64,000 nucleotides of DNA from Ureibacillus galli (lineage in GTDB: Bacteria > Bacillota > Bacilli > Bacillales_A > Planococcaceae): assembly GCF_014836845.1 (NCBI RefSeq), contig NZ_JACSQA010000002.1, positions 180,843-244,842 on the forward strand, read 5' to 3'. The notes under the pieces are model-generated. The model saw only the letters and a list, made by a program, of their open reading frames with translations. It was not told the origin of the DNA and searched no databases. Made by a program: the position numbers and the translations under genes. Positions 44,434-54,424 of the stretch are shown here, piece by piece (position 1 is the stretch's first letter; each line of letters opens with the position of its first letter).

Positions 44434-46432
44434 GGAAAATATTATAGAGTTATTTTTCCAACAGTACCCTGTTTATAAACAAGATATTTGGCTAGCAAAT
44501 GACATGGAAATAGCTAAAGAATCTAAAAGACCTGTTAGGAAAGATAGAAATAAAATCGATTTTACTGTTTATAAAAACACCTACATAAAAAACGAAATAA
44601 AGTATTATTTCGGAAAAAATTTGAATGATAGCCTTAGTTCTGTAATAACTATTTTCGAATCAAAAGCGCATCACTTAAAAAGGATGTTAAAATTTATTGA
44701 TAATAATTATCCTAATATCAAAACCATTTTAGAGATACCTAAAGAAGAGTTGATGCTAAAGTACACGAACCTACTAATTGATGCTGGCATTAAGGTTCGA
44801 AGGGTAAAAAATGAATCTAAAGAATCAGTAGTTACCCCTGCACTTTCTTTAATGAACACTTTTTATGACTATATTTATAAAATATTTGATCAAACCCCTG
44901 AATTTGAAAAAGATATTTGGGATGGGAGTAAGCTGCCGATAGAATTAAACTTTACAAACACTTCCACAAAAAAATTAAATTTCAACAAAGTAAATAAAAG
45001 TTATAGATACTTAGCAAAAAAATATTTATATACAAGAGTCGTTGAACTGAAAAATTTAACCTTATCAATAGGAATCAGATATTTACATGAACTCTCAATT
45101 TTCTTTAACTTTTTGAATGAAAATTACCCTGATTTAGAATTACGTAATATTGAGCGTAAACATATTGTTACCTATTTAATATTCATTAAAAACAAACTCA
45201 TCCTTGATAAAAAAACAAAAAAGAAAATACCAGCTACTGAGGTATATGTAAGCACTAATTTGTCTGTAGTAAGAAAATTATTAACCGATCTTAAAGTTTT
45301 GAATTGGGAGCAAGCCCCCCTACTCCATATTGAATCTTTATTTTTGCCTAATGATAACCCTCGCCGAACTAAAAGCAAAGCTTTTGATAACCCAAAATAT
45401 ATTCCTGATTATATATGGGAGCAAGTGGTTGAAAATATTCACCTTATGAGTAGCCGATATATACCTATTGTTCTTGTTATGGAAGGTTCAGGGTTTAGAG
45501 GTTCAGACGTATTAGGATTAAAAATAAACTGCTTAGAAAAAGATAACAAAGGTGATTATTGGTTAGTAGGCGATCAAAGAAAAGTAAATTATAAAAATCA
45601 TAAAGTGCCAATTTCTAATGAATTAGCAAAAGTCATTATGTCTCAACAAGAAATGTGCAAACAAAATTCAACTCCTGATAATAATCCTGATGATTATCTA
45701 TTTGTATCATATAGAGGGCCTCGTAAAGGGAAACCACAAACTACTGCAACCTTATCACGTGTTTTAAACGATTTTGCAAAGAAAGCAAATATAAGAGATG
45801 TAAATGGAGATATTTATAAATTTAAAAATCACGCATTTAGGCATCGTTATGGTGTAACACTTATTAATAATGGAATGAATATTGTGCATGTCCAAAGATT
45901 AATGGCCCATGCATCGCCTGAAATGACGCTTGCTTACGCTAAGATTCATGATCAAAATTTAAAAGAATCCTATTTTAAAGCACGGGAAAAGGATGGAATA
46001 AAATTTAATGAAAATGGTCATATGATTAAAATAAATATTGATAATCAAGCATTAGAAAATGATTTAGAACTTGAATGGATTCGTCATAATTATGATTCAA
46101 TTCGTATGGATCACGGCATGTGTGTTAAAAGCACCAAAATGAAGTGTGACTACGCAGAAAAAGTAATAGAACCGCCTTGTATAGCAAATAATTGTAGAAG
46201 TTTCCATGTTGATAGTTCCTTTATTAATTACTATCAAAGTCAAATCGAGTCTTTAGAACATGATATAAAAGTCTATGAAAAGAATGGACATTCTCGTTCT
46301 CTAGAGTTTGCTAACAAAAAAATTGAGAACTATCGTAAAATTTTAAATGAAATATCTAATAATGGACGAGTAAATGGGCTTTCAAAAGAGAGACGTGAAT
46401 ATATTGGGGAGGAAAGAGAAAGTCGTGTCTAA
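44411..46432 (+). CDS. tnpB: Tn554-type transposase B (tyrosine recombinase)
   Basis: A 673-residue large tyrosine recombinase. The C-terminal catalytic part has R in MEGSGFRGSDVLGLKIN near 363, HxxR in KNHAFRHRYGVTLI near 477 and Y in MTLAYAKIHD near 515, followed by a cysteine-containing tail (CDYAEKVIEPPCIANNCRSF). In Tn554 both TnpA and TnpB are needed for transposition. The ATG at 44411 follows GAAAGGAAAA inside the end of tnpA. Confidence 0.85.
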   Translation: MLNQNLNEENIIELFFQQYPVYKQDIWLANDMEIAKESKRPVRKDRNKIDFTVYKNTYIKNEIKYYFGKNLNDSLSSVITIFESKAHHLKRMLKFIDNNYPNIKTILEIPKEELMLKYTNLLIDAGIKVRRVKNESKESVVTPALSLMNTFYDYIYKIFDQTPEFEKDIWDGSKLPIELNFTNTSTKKLNFNKVNKSYRYLAKKYLYTRVVELKNLTLSIGIRYLHELSIFFNFLNENYPDLELRNIERKHIVTYLIFIKNKLILDKKTKKKIPATEVYVSTNLSVVRKLLTDLKVLNWEQAPLLHIESLFLPNDNPRRTKSKAFDNPKYIPDYIWEQVVENIHLMSSRYIPIVLVMEGSGFRGSDVLGLKINCLEKDNKGDYWLVGDQRKVNYKNHKVPISNELAKVIMSQQEMCKQNSTPDNNPDDYLFVSYRGPRKGKPQTTATLSRVLNDFAKKANIRDVNGDIYKFKNHAFRHRYGVTLINNGMNIVHVQRLMAHASPEMTLAYAKIHDQNLKESYFKAREKDGIKFNENGHMIKINIDNQALENDLELEWIRHNYDSIRMDHGMCVKSTKMKCDYAEKVIEPPCIANNCRSFHVDSSFINYYQSQIESLEHDIKVYEKNGHSRSLEFANKKIENYRKILNEISNNGRVNGLSKERREYIGEERESRV

Positions 46433-46808
46433 TAAAAATCCTAGCACAACTAGAATAGTAGAATTAGCTAAACAAAAATCTTTTAATACTGAAAAAAAGG
46501 TACTAGATACTATTAAATCGATGATAAAAAACAAAAAAGTTATTAACTATAATACAGTTGCGAAGGAAAGTACTGTATCAAAGTCATTTTTGTATAAGAA
46601 TACGAGCATACGTAAAAAAATAGATATGATTAGAAATGAACAAGCTGATTTAAAGAATGTTACAAATCATAAAGGTAATACTTCTGATAAATCTAAAGAT
46701 GTTATAATAGAATCTTTAAAGTTTAAAATCGAACGTTTGGAAAAAGAAAAACAAGAGTTAAAAGATGCATTAGCGGCTAAATACAATGATTTTTATAATA
46801 ACCTATAA
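46425..46808 (+). CDS. tnpC: Tn554-type TnpC accessory protein (DUF6262-like)
   Basis: 128 residues (Tn554 TnpC is about 125). An N-terminal HTH-like part (NYNTVAKESTVSKSFLYKN) and a C-terminal coiled coil (SLKFKIERLEKEKQELKDAL) match the DUF6262/TnpC family, which orients or stimulates transposition. A GTG start at 46425 behind GGGGAGG overlaps tnpB by 8 bases. Confidence 0.8.
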   Translation: MSNKNPSTTRIVELAKQKSFNTEKKVLDTIKSMIKNKKVINYNTVAKESTVSKSFLYKNTSIRKKIDMIRNEQADLKNVTNHKGNTSDKSKDVIIESLKFKIERLEKEKQELKDALAAKYNDFYNNL

Positions 46809-46840
46809 TTATAATGTTTAATGTGGTCATTTTTCAATAT

Positions 46841-46850
46841 ATGTTATATT
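46841..46850 (+). promoter_or_regulatory. Extended -10 of the element topB
   Basis: ATGTTATATT lies 32 bases before the ATG, mirroring the host topB promoter (TATGCTATATT, 33 bases before its ATG). The replacement gene seems to have been captured with its own control region. Confidence 0.55.
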
Positions 46851-46881
46851 AAAAAGAAGTTTTTGAAAGGATGCGAATATC

Positions 46882-49068
46882 ATGGTAAAAAGTTTAGTAT
46901 TAGCAGAAAAACCTTCTGTAGCACGTGACATTGCAAATGTACTGAAGTGTCATCAAAAAGGAAATGGCTTTCTTGAAGGCGATAAATATATTGTTACTTG
47001 GGCTTTAGGTCACTTGGTAACATTAGCTGATCCAGAAACTTATGATAATAAATATAAAACATGGAATTTAGAAGATTTACCTATGTTACCTGAACGTTTA
47101 AATTTAACCGTCATTAAACAATCGGGTAAACAATTTAATGCAGTTAAATCGCAATTAAATCGTAGTGACGTTAATGAAATCATTATTGCAACTGATGCAG
47201 GACGCGAAGGCGAACTTGTAGCCCGTTGGATTATTGCAAAAGCAAAAGTAAATAAACCTATTAAACGTCTATGGATTTCTTCAGTAACTGATAAAGCAAT
47301 AAAAGAAGGGTTCCAAAATTTAAAGCCCGGTAAAGCATATGAAAATCTATACCATGCAGCTGTAGCTAGATCAGAAGCTGACTGGTACATCGGATTAAAT
47401 GCAACTCGTGCTTTAACAACACGCTTTAATGCACAATTAAATTGTGGTCGTGTACAAACACCTACAGTAGCTATGATAGCAGCAAGAGAAGATGAAATTA
47501 AAAATTTCAAATCACAAACATTTTACGGTATCGAAGCTCAAACAAATGACTTTAAGTTAACATGGCAAGATTCAAACAATAATAGCCGTAGTTTTAATAA
47601 AGAAAAAGTCGAGGCACTTGTAAAAAAACTTGGTACGCACGATGCAAAAGTTGTAACCATTGATCGTAAAGTGAAAAAATCATTTGCACCAGGACTGTAT
47701 GACTTAACAGAATTACAACGTGATGCAAATAAGTTCTTCGGCTACTCAGCGAAAGAAACATTAAATATTATGCAAAAACTATACGAACAACACAAAGTAT
47801 TAACGTATCCTCGTACTGATTCTCGATATATTTCAAGTGATATTGTTTCTACAATCCCAGAACGTTTAAAGGCATGTAATATTAGTCCATATCGAACATT
47901 AGTAAATAAAGTTTTATCAAAACCTATTAAAACAAATAAATCGTACGTTGATGACTCGAAATTAAGTGATCATCATGCAATTATACCTACTGAAGGCCAT
48001 GTTAATTTTTCTACCTTCACCGATAAAGAACGAAAAATTTATGACTTAGTAATTAAACGTTTCTTATCAGTGTTATTTTCCCCGTATGAATTTGAACAAT
48101 TAACTGTGCAAGCTGAAATAGTTGGAGAAAAGTTCATTGCTAAAGGGAAAAGATTAATCAATCTTGGGTGGAAGGAAGTTTATGAAAATCAATTTGATGA
48201 TGAATCAACTGATGATATTAAAGAACAATTATTACCTTCTGTTCAAAATGGCGATGTGCTAAAGACAAAATTAATTGTTCAAACATCAGGACAAACCTCC
48301 CCCCCTTCCCGTTTTACAGAAGCTACATTACTTTCGGCAATGGAAAACCCAACAAAATATATACAAACAAACGATAAAAAACTTACAGAAACTTTGAAAT
48401 CAACAGGTGGTTTAGGTACTGTAGCTACTCGAGCTGATATTATTGAGAAACTATTCAACTCATTTTTAATCGAAAAACGTGGGGGAAAAGAAATTTATGT
48501 TACATCTAAAGGTCGTCAGTTACTTGATTTAGTACCAAAAGAATTACGTTCTCCTACCACAACTGCAAAGTGGGAACAGAAACTTGAACTTATCGCTAAA
48601 GGTAAACTGAAAAAAGATATATTTTTGGAAGAAATAAAAAAACACACAAAAGAGATAGTAACTGAAATTAAAAATAGCGATAAAAAATATAAGCACGATA
48701 ATATTTCAACAAAAACTTGTCCAGATTGTGGCAAGCCAATGCTTGAAGTGAATGGTAAAAAAGGAAAGATGCTTGTATGCCAAGATCGTGAATGTGGTCA
48801 CCGTAAAAACGTCTCACGTGTAACAAATGCTCGCTGTCCACAATGTAAGAAAAAGCTTGAGCTACGTGGCGAAGGAGATGGTCAAATTTTTGTGTGTAAA
48901 TGTGGGTATCGTGAAAAATTATCAGCATTTGAAGCTCGTCGTAAAAAAGAAGGCGGAGGTAAAGTGGATAAACGCAGCGTACAAAAATACCTAAAACAAC
49001 AAGAAAAAGAATCAGAGCCTTTAAATAATCCATTTGCTGATTTATTAAAAGGTATGAAATTGGATTAA
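46882..49068 (+). CDS. topB: DNA topoisomerase III, complete copy carried by the element
   Basis: A 728-residue type IA topoisomerase. TOPRIM motifs (LAEKPSVARDIAN, IATDAGREGELVARW), the active-site tyrosine in YPRTDSRYISSD near 311, HHAIIPTEGHV near 366 and a C-terminal zinc-ribbon region with CPDCGKPM, CQDRECGHR, CPQC and CKCG pairs are all present. It relaxes and decatenates DNA by single-strand passage. Protein similarity to the split host copy is very high over the entire length, but codons differ widely, so it comes from a related species rather than recent duplication. GAAAGGATG precedes the ATG. Confidence 0.96.
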   Translation: MVKSLVLAEKPSVARDIANVLKCHQKGNGFLEGDKYIVTWALGHLVTLADPETYDNKYKTWNLEDLPMLPERLNLTVIKQSGKQFNAVKSQLNRSDVNEIIIATDAGREGELVARWIIAKAKVNKPIKRLWISSVTDKAIKEGFQNLKPGKAYENLYHAAVARSEADWYIGLNATRALTTRFNAQLNCGRVQTPTVAMIAAREDEIKNFKSQTFYGIEAQTNDFKLTWQDSNNNSRSFNKEKVEALVKKLGTHDAKVVTIDRKVKKSFAPGLYDLTELQRDANKFFGYSAKETLNIMQKLYEQHKVLTYPRTDSRYISSDIVSTIPERLKACNISPYRTLVNKVLSKPIKTNKSYVDDSKLSDHHAIIPTEGHVNFSTFTDKERKIYDLVIKRFLSVLFSPYEFEQLTVQAEIVGEKFIAKGKRLINLGWKEVYENQFDDESTDDIKEQLLPSVQNGDVLKTKLIVQTSGQTSPPSRFTEATLLSAMENPTKYIQTNDKKLTETLKSTGGLGTVATRADIIEKLFNSFLIEKRGGKEIYVTSKGRQLLDLVPKELRSPTTTAKWEQKLELIAKGKLKKDIFLEEIKKHTKEIVTEIKNSDKKYKHDNISTKTCPDCGKPMLEVNGKKGKMLVCQDRECGHRKNVSRVTNARCPQCKKKLELRGEGDGQIFVCKCGYREKLSAFEARRKKEGGGKVDKRSVQKYLKQQEKESEPLNNPFADLLKGMKLD

Positions 49069-49093
49069 GTAGAAGGAAAAATCCAATACAATT

Positions 49094-49150
49094 AAAATGT
49101 ACCCTATAAAATAGGCACTTTGAAATAGACCTTCTAATAGGGTACATTTT
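49094..49150. terminator. Bidirectional terminator between topB and res
   Basis: AAAATGTACCCTAT pairs with ATAGGGTACATTTT around a 29-nt loop, separating converging transcripts. Confidence 0.75.
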
Positions 49151-49174
49151 ACATTTAAAAGTATAACTTTCTAC

Positions 49175-51760
49175 TTAGTTATCTTTTTCAATTAATTTCT
49201 TAGTAAAATCTTCTCTAAACTCATTTTTCAATTCAGGAACATCTGTGTAAAATTTAACTCCAACAAGTCTTACTTGTTCATTTTCAGTTAATATTTCAAT
49301 ATTTGGATTCTCTGATAACGATAGCAAAAAGTTTTGTTTCCACTTATCTTCTTCTAGTAAATTTTTACCTTTGGGCTCCAAAAACACTTGATAGGTGCAA
49401 TTATCATCCTTTAAATATAACAAGAAATCTGGCATAAATCCTCTTATCCCACCAATTTCTACAATTTTAACTTTCCGTTCATTTCTAATTAAATAAACAT
49501 CATTATAACGTTCTTTTAGCCCCTCTATATAATTGTTGATAAAATCTAGCATATCGTTTTCCAATCCATTCACGATTGCCTTATCATAAATAAACCAATC
49601 ATGATCATGCATATTTCTAGGTCTTCTAATCTCATTTAGTTGAATACTATTGCTAACTTTGCTTATTTCCACTACATAATCATCAATTAGTTCAGTAAAA
49701 GAAACCCCTTCAAATATTGGTGTGCCACGTTCTTTCATAAAATTAAGTCTGATGTTCTTTTCAGCATATGCTAAAAATTTCTCAATAATTTTCAATTTTT
49801 CTATCGGTGTAAGATCTTTTACAGAAATACCTACAGGTAATGAGACAATAATGTTTAATCCCCCTAGGAAATTTGGGTTCTCTATAAAATCTTTCATACT
49901 TGAGATACTAGGCACAAATGTACTCAAATTACTAAAACGATAAAATTTATTTCGTTGGATAGCCTTTTGTAATAATGCCTTATCTATATAAAGCTGTTCT
50001 TCATGTCTTCTGGTTCCAGAATACATTTCTTCTTTCGAACCGAAACGTTTTTCCACTGATGATTCAAAGTCAATTTCAAATGAAGTAGACACATTATAAT
50101 TTTTGAATGATTGGTAATCAGTGGCAGTTGTTGGAATGACTTGATTTATATATATTTTACCATTTTTGAAAAATTCCGATTTACGGATTTTTTGTTTTAC
50201 TTTTGCTTCTAATCGTTCATACTTATCTTCTTTTACCTGAATATTAGCCGATTCGAGCGACTTCTCAAGATTTTTTATGTAAGCATTTTCATTAATTGTG
50301 TGATAATGCAAAGTTTCAATTACCTTTAAATCACTAGCAACATCGTCAAAACGTCTCTTATATGATTGTTCTCCCTTATAAATGAAAGGATAGTATCTTG
50401 CACCACGACCAATTAGTTGAGCTTCACTATCAGTAGTTGTTTTTGTACTTGTGGCTCCCTCACTTATTCGAACAATATCAAAGAGATTTAAAACATCCCA
50501 CCCTTCATTAAGTTTTGCAACAGCAAAAATAGTACGAATCGGGTTATCAGGATCTTCTAATGTATTAAGTAAAAGAGCATTACCTTCAGATAAAAAATTT
50601 GTGTCATTAGCATTCAAAGTAGTTTCTTTTGTAAAATCCCACTGCAAATCCCGGACAACCTGATTTAAGCTCATATTTGAATAATACTGAAACATTTTAT
50701 ACCAAATACTCATTTTATTATGGTATACAGCAAGACCGTTTTGAATGATTTTCTCTAATTGAGAAACTGTTAAATTCTCAACTATAGATAAAAAGGACTG
50801 ATTTGCATTTAGTGAAATGGCAATTTTATTGGATTTAAATAAAATAATTGGTTTTAAATCAATTTCGTTGTCTTTGGCAATGTATTTTCGGTATTGGCTC
50901 AGGAGTAAAGCATTTAACATCTTTTTTTCATCATCTTCATTTGCTCTTAAAAGCACAACATTTTTTGAAAAACCGTTTGTCATAAATCGTTTCAAATCAT
51001 ATTGGTATACAATTTTATCGCTATATTTATGGAATAGTGCATCCTTTGTTAAATCTATTGTTGCAGTAAATTCTAATAGGCGATTGTCTCGATTTAATCG
51101 CAATAATTTACTTATTGTATATTCCCATGTCCGTTCCTGTTCTTCTTTCGTATTCAAATTTCTTTTATCGCTTCGAGTTAAAACGTTAATATGATGTGCT
51201 TCATCAGCTAATAAAACTACTCTTGTATTCTTTAAGGATTCATAGGTCAATCCATTTTCTCTTGGATTAGTTAAATCCATATGTAATTTCTGAATAGTAG
51301 TTAGTTTCAAGTAAATTGTGTTGTCAGCAGGTATAGCAGGAAACACATCTACTACTTGTATAGTGATCTGTTCACCATCTATTACGATTCCATCATTTTT
51401 AAATAAATATTTTGTTGAACCCGTATTTGTTAAGTTATCATATGTTTTCTTTATAATAGCATCACTATTAACAAAGAAAATAAAATTTTGATGCCCTTTT
51501 TCATAAAATAGATATAGGATTGTTCCAGCTAAAACTAATGTTTTTCCAGAGCCTGTTGCCATATGAAATAACAAATGATTAAAGGCAATATCAGCTGTAT
51601 CAGAACGTTGTGTATAAATAAATTGACGCAATGCTTGTACTTGATAAGGTCTTAAATTATGACTTAAGTTATCTATAATATAATCTGGAACTTCGGGTGG
51701 ATTCTCAAAAATATCATAAAATCGATCTTGAATTCTTGAATGTAATATTTCGTTACTCAT
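49175..51760 (-). CDS. res: Type III restriction enzyme, Res subunit
   Basis: An 861-residue SF2 helicase-nuclease. Walker A MATGSGKTLVLAG is near residue 69, and the DEAH-type motif LLADEAHHIN is near 189. Helicase motif VI is around QLIGRGARYYPF near 442. A C-terminal PD-(D/E)xK-like nuclease is suggested by PDFLLYLKDD, then FLEPKGKNL. It cuts DNA with inversely oriented unmodified sites in complex with Mod. The ATG at 51760 overlaps the end of mod by 8 bases, so the two are coupled. Confidence 0.9.
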   Translation of the reverse strand: MSNEILHSRIQDRFYDIFENPPEVPDYIIDNLSHNLRPYQVQALRQFIYTQRSDTADIAFNHLLFHMATGSGKTLVLAGTILYLFYEKGHQNFIFFVNSDAIIKKTYDNLTNTGSTKYLFKNDGIVIDGEQITIQVVDVFPAIPADNTIYLKLTTIQKLHMDLTNPRENGLTYESLKNTRVVLLADEAHHINVLTRSDKRNLNTKEEQERTWEYTISKLLRLNRDNRLLEFTATIDLTKDALFHKYSDKIVYQYDLKRFMTNGFSKNVVLLRANEDDEKKMLNALLLSQYRKYIAKDNEIDLKPIILFKSNKIAISLNANQSFLSIVENLTVSQLEKIIQNGLAVYHNKMSIWYKMFQYYSNMSLNQVVRDLQWDFTKETTLNANDTNFLSEGNALLLNTLEDPDNPIRTIFAVAKLNEGWDVLNLFDIVRISEGATSTKTTTDSEAQLIGRGARYYPFIYKGEQSYKRRFDDVASDLKVIETLHYHTINENAYIKNLEKSLESANIQVKEDKYERLEAKVKQKIRKSEFFKNGKIYINQVIPTTATDYQSFKNYNVSTSFEIDFESSVEKRFGSKEEMYSGTRRHEEQLYIDKALLQKAIQRNKFYRFSNLSTFVPSISSMKDFIENPNFLGGLNIIVSLPVGISVKDLTPIEKLKIIEKFLAYAEKNIRLNFMKERGTPIFEGVSFTELIDDYVVEISKVSNSIQLNEIRRPRNMHDHDWFIYDKAIVNGLENDMLDFINNYIEGLKERYNDVYLIRNERKVKIVEIGGIRGFMPDFLLYLKDDNCTYQVFLEPKGKNLLEEDKWKQNFLLSLSENPNIEILTENEQVRLVGVKFYTDVPELKNEFREDFTKKLIEKDN

Positions 51761-53612
51761 GTTTTTTTCCAACCTTCTTTTTACTATAGAAAGAACGGTT
51801 AAATTGTTTTACTGGTTCAGGTATGCAATATTGTTCATCATCGATTTCAAAATAACTCAAATATAACTGATTAGCATCTAAGACTTGAATTAAAAGGTCT
51901 TTTTTTTCTTCCAAAGATAATGCTGTGAAATCATTATTTTTGTTCGTTACTTTATCAATTTTAATTTTAAAGTCTAGAAAAGCTGAAACTTTTATTCGTT
52001 TAATTAAATTTTCAATATCTTCATCCGAATTAGTATTTTGAATTTGTTCTACATATTTTTGATTTAGCGGATACAGCTCGGTATATACAAAGCTTCCTCC
52101 ACCATTCCATCCTACTTCTTTAGATACTCCACCTTGATTTCCTTCAATTACTTCTCTTAATCGGGGAATTGAGAAGGTATTGATATAATCCATTTGCTCT
52201 ATACCAATGAATTGTCGGTTCATTTTTAAGGCAGTGGCTTGGGTAGTTGCAGAACCCATAAAAAAGTCTAATACAATGTCCCCTTCTTCTGTCACCATTT
52301 CAATAATCCTTTTGATTAATGCTTCAGGTTTTTGTCCACTAGTAAATTCAGTTCGTTCTTTAGACATCGGGTTAATAACATAAATATCGGTCCATAAGGA
52401 ATTAATAGGTTGCCCTTTATACTCATCTAGATATATTTTCCGATTAATATTTTTACTTTTATCATCAGGAAAAGCCAGTTTTCCTTCTTTATCCCATTGT
52501 TCTAATACTTCTCTGGATACTGAATATCCTTTTGCTGGTGTTTTATAACCCTTATAATCGTAGATTAGATTTTCTCGATAGTTTGGACTTTGAATAGGTG
52601 ATTTCATATATCTTCTGCCATTTTCATCTAAGTGCGTGAAACGTTCTTTTATATACTTTTGTGTATTTTCATCATTTAAAGAGAAGACAGGAGTATAGTA
52701 GAAGTTCTCAGCATCCTTGACATACCACAGAATATAATCAACTACATTATTTAAACGGTTACTTGGGTTTGCACTTCCCCCTCTTCGTTTCCATGTAATT
52801 TTATTTCGAAAACATTCTCGACCAAATATCTCATCCATTAATACCTTTAAATAAGAGTCTTCATTATCGTCGATTTGAACAAAGATACTTCCATCTTCTG
52901 TTAATAATTCTTTCGCAACCTCTAAACGGTTTTTTATAAAGGTAAGCCATGTAGAATGATTAAATCGGTCATTGTACCTAAAACTATCCGAGCCTGTATT
53001 ATAAGGTATATCAATATAGATTAACTTAATCTTCCCTGCATATCGTTCCTTTAAGGTATGTAAAGCGATTAAATTGTTACCTTTAATTATAAGATTATCG
53101 GTATCATTAAATTCAGTAACACTATGTTCTCCATTTTGATCGTACTTCTTTATATTAGTTAAAACCTTTGGTGATAATAAAATATCAATTTCTTCTTTAG
53201 CTAATACTTTGTGATAATAAACTTCATTTTTTCCTACATCTTCCTTTGTCATACCACCCTCTAATATGCAGTCCTTATGCGGAAAATTTAAAACAACGTC
53301 TGTGTTATATTTAAAATATTTATCATCACTAGTTAATCCGATTTCATTACTATATCGAGTATAGCTATTTTCCCAGTAATTTTTGTACCGTAACATACTA
53401 ATAAATTCTTCTACTTTAAAAACTGTTCCATTTGTAATTTCTAATGTATAAGTTTGTCTTATGATTTCATTCGAAAGTAATTTCTCTATCAATTCTTTTT
53501 TGTAATTTCTTAAATCATCAATAACCCTACTTTTTATTAAAGAGTTGTTTTCCCAGTAATCAGGAAAATCCTTTAAAACATTTTTTATTTCAAACTGCAC
53601 TTTTGTCTCCAT
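51753..53612 (-). CDS. mod: Type III DNA N6-adenine methyltransferase, Mod subunit
   Basis: A 619-residue beta-class methyltransferase. The catalytic motif IV reads IDIPYNTGSDSF near residue 200 (DIPY instead of the usual DPPY), and motif I is VLDFFMGSATTQ near 443 with IGIEQMDYINT after it. The variable region between them should recognise the target site. It modifies one strand and guides Res. GGAGG lies 8 bases before the ATG at 53612; a second ATG three bases upstream is possible. Confidence 0.9.
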   Translation of the reverse strand: METKVQFEIKNVLKDFPDYWENNSLIKSRVIDDLRNYKKELIEKLLSNEIIRQTYTLEITNGTVFKVEEFISMLRYKNYWENSYTRYSNEIGLTSDDKYFKYNTDVVLNFPHKDCILEGGMTKEDVGKNEVYYHKVLAKEEIDILLSPKVLTNIKKYDQNGEHSVTEFNDTDNLIIKGNNLIALHTLKERYAGKIKLIYIDIPYNTGSDSFRYNDRFNHSTWLTFIKNRLEVAKELLTEDGSIFVQIDDNEDSYLKVLMDEIFGRECFRNKITWKRRGGSANPSNRLNNVVDYILWYVKDAENFYYTPVFSLNDENTQKYIKERFTHLDENGRRYMKSPIQSPNYRENLIYDYKGYKTPAKGYSVSREVLEQWDKEGKLAFPDDKSKNINRKIYLDEYKGQPINSLWTDIYVINPMSKERTEFTSGQKPEALIKRIIEMVTEEGDIVLDFFMGSATTQATALKMNRQFIGIEQMDYINTFSIPRLREVIEGNQGGVSKEVGWNGGGSFVYTELYPLNQKYVEQIQNTNSDEDIENLIKRIKVSAFLDFKIKIDKVTNKNNDFTALSLEEKKDLLIQVLDANQLYLSYFEIDDEQYCIPEPVKQFNRSFYSKKKVGKKHE

Positions 53613-53701
53613 CATTTTTTCCTCCATCTATCTATACATAACCAAAAGATTTAATATTAAAATAAAATCATAAGGTTATTTTTATCTAGCTATAAAATAC
53701 G

Positions 53702-54184
53702 CTAAATGTTTTCCTGAATTTTTGGCATCTTTACAGCCATTGTAGATGGATTCCAATTCTCCCGAATTGCCATTCTAATTAAACCCTCCGGATTTTTCAT
53801 CTTTTTGTATGATTGTTGCAAAATAAGTAGAATCTCTAACGTTCGTTTAATTCCGATACTTGTAAGGATTTGTAAGACTTCGTTAGTTGGTACGGTTAAA
53901 GTTACAGCTTGGTAAGCTAAATTAATTAATTCTTTTTCATCATAGGTTATCTGCTTAATCTGTTTATTTGGTAATAAGGTTAAGGGAATTTTACTACCCC
54001 ATAAATTTGAAATCATCAGATCTTCTTCTGGAATTTTCCAACCTTCTTTATCACTACGAATATATGCGTTAGGAAATTCTCCTGACCTTAACCATCTTTT
54101 TATAGTTTCTTCATGTTTCCCAAATAATTTAGCTACATCTTTAACTGAATATTCTTTCACGACATCACACTCATTTGTTTTCAT
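53702..54184 (-). CDS. MerR/excisionase-type HTH protein upstream of mod
   Basis: A 160-residue protein. An N-terminal winged HTH (YSVKDVAKLFGKHEETIKRW, then a wing GEFPNAYIRSDKEGWKIPEEDL) is of the excisionase/HTH_17 kind. The C-terminal helical part ends NWNPSTMAVKMPKIQENI. It is cotranscribed with mod-res and probably regulates them or takes part in element biology. No ribosome site precedes the ATG at 54184. A promoter lies only a few bases upstream, so the message may be nearly leaderless. Confidence 0.7.
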   Translation of the reverse strand: MKTNECDVVKEYSVKDVAKLFGKHEETIKRWLRSGEFPNAYIRSDKEGWKIPEEDLMISNLWGSKIPLTLLPNKQIKQITYDEKELINLAYQAVTLTVPTNEVLQILTSIGIKRTLEILLILQQSYKKMKNPEGLIRMAIRENWNPSTMAVKMPKIQENI

Positions 54185-54197
54185 TATTACAAGTGCA

Positions 54198-54226
54198 ATT
54201 TTACTGAAATATTTTGTTGTTGTAAA
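54198..54226 (-). promoter_or_regulatory. Promoter for the HTH-mod-res operon
   Basis: TTTACA, a 17-base spacer and TAAAAT on the minus strand. Transcription would start about 6-8 bases before the ATG at 54184. Confidence 0.5.
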
Positions 54227-54424
54227 TAAGTACAATTACTGTTGTATTTGCTAATTAGCTCCGTTACTTGCATACATCTCTTCAGAATTTCTATAACACT
54301 AGAAAATATTTAATCCCAAAATGTCTCAACAAATAATTTTCTAGTAATAAGATGTTTTTACCAAATGCCTTATGCTCAAATTGAAAAATTATTTATAACA
54401 AAACCTATCAAATTTACATATAAA

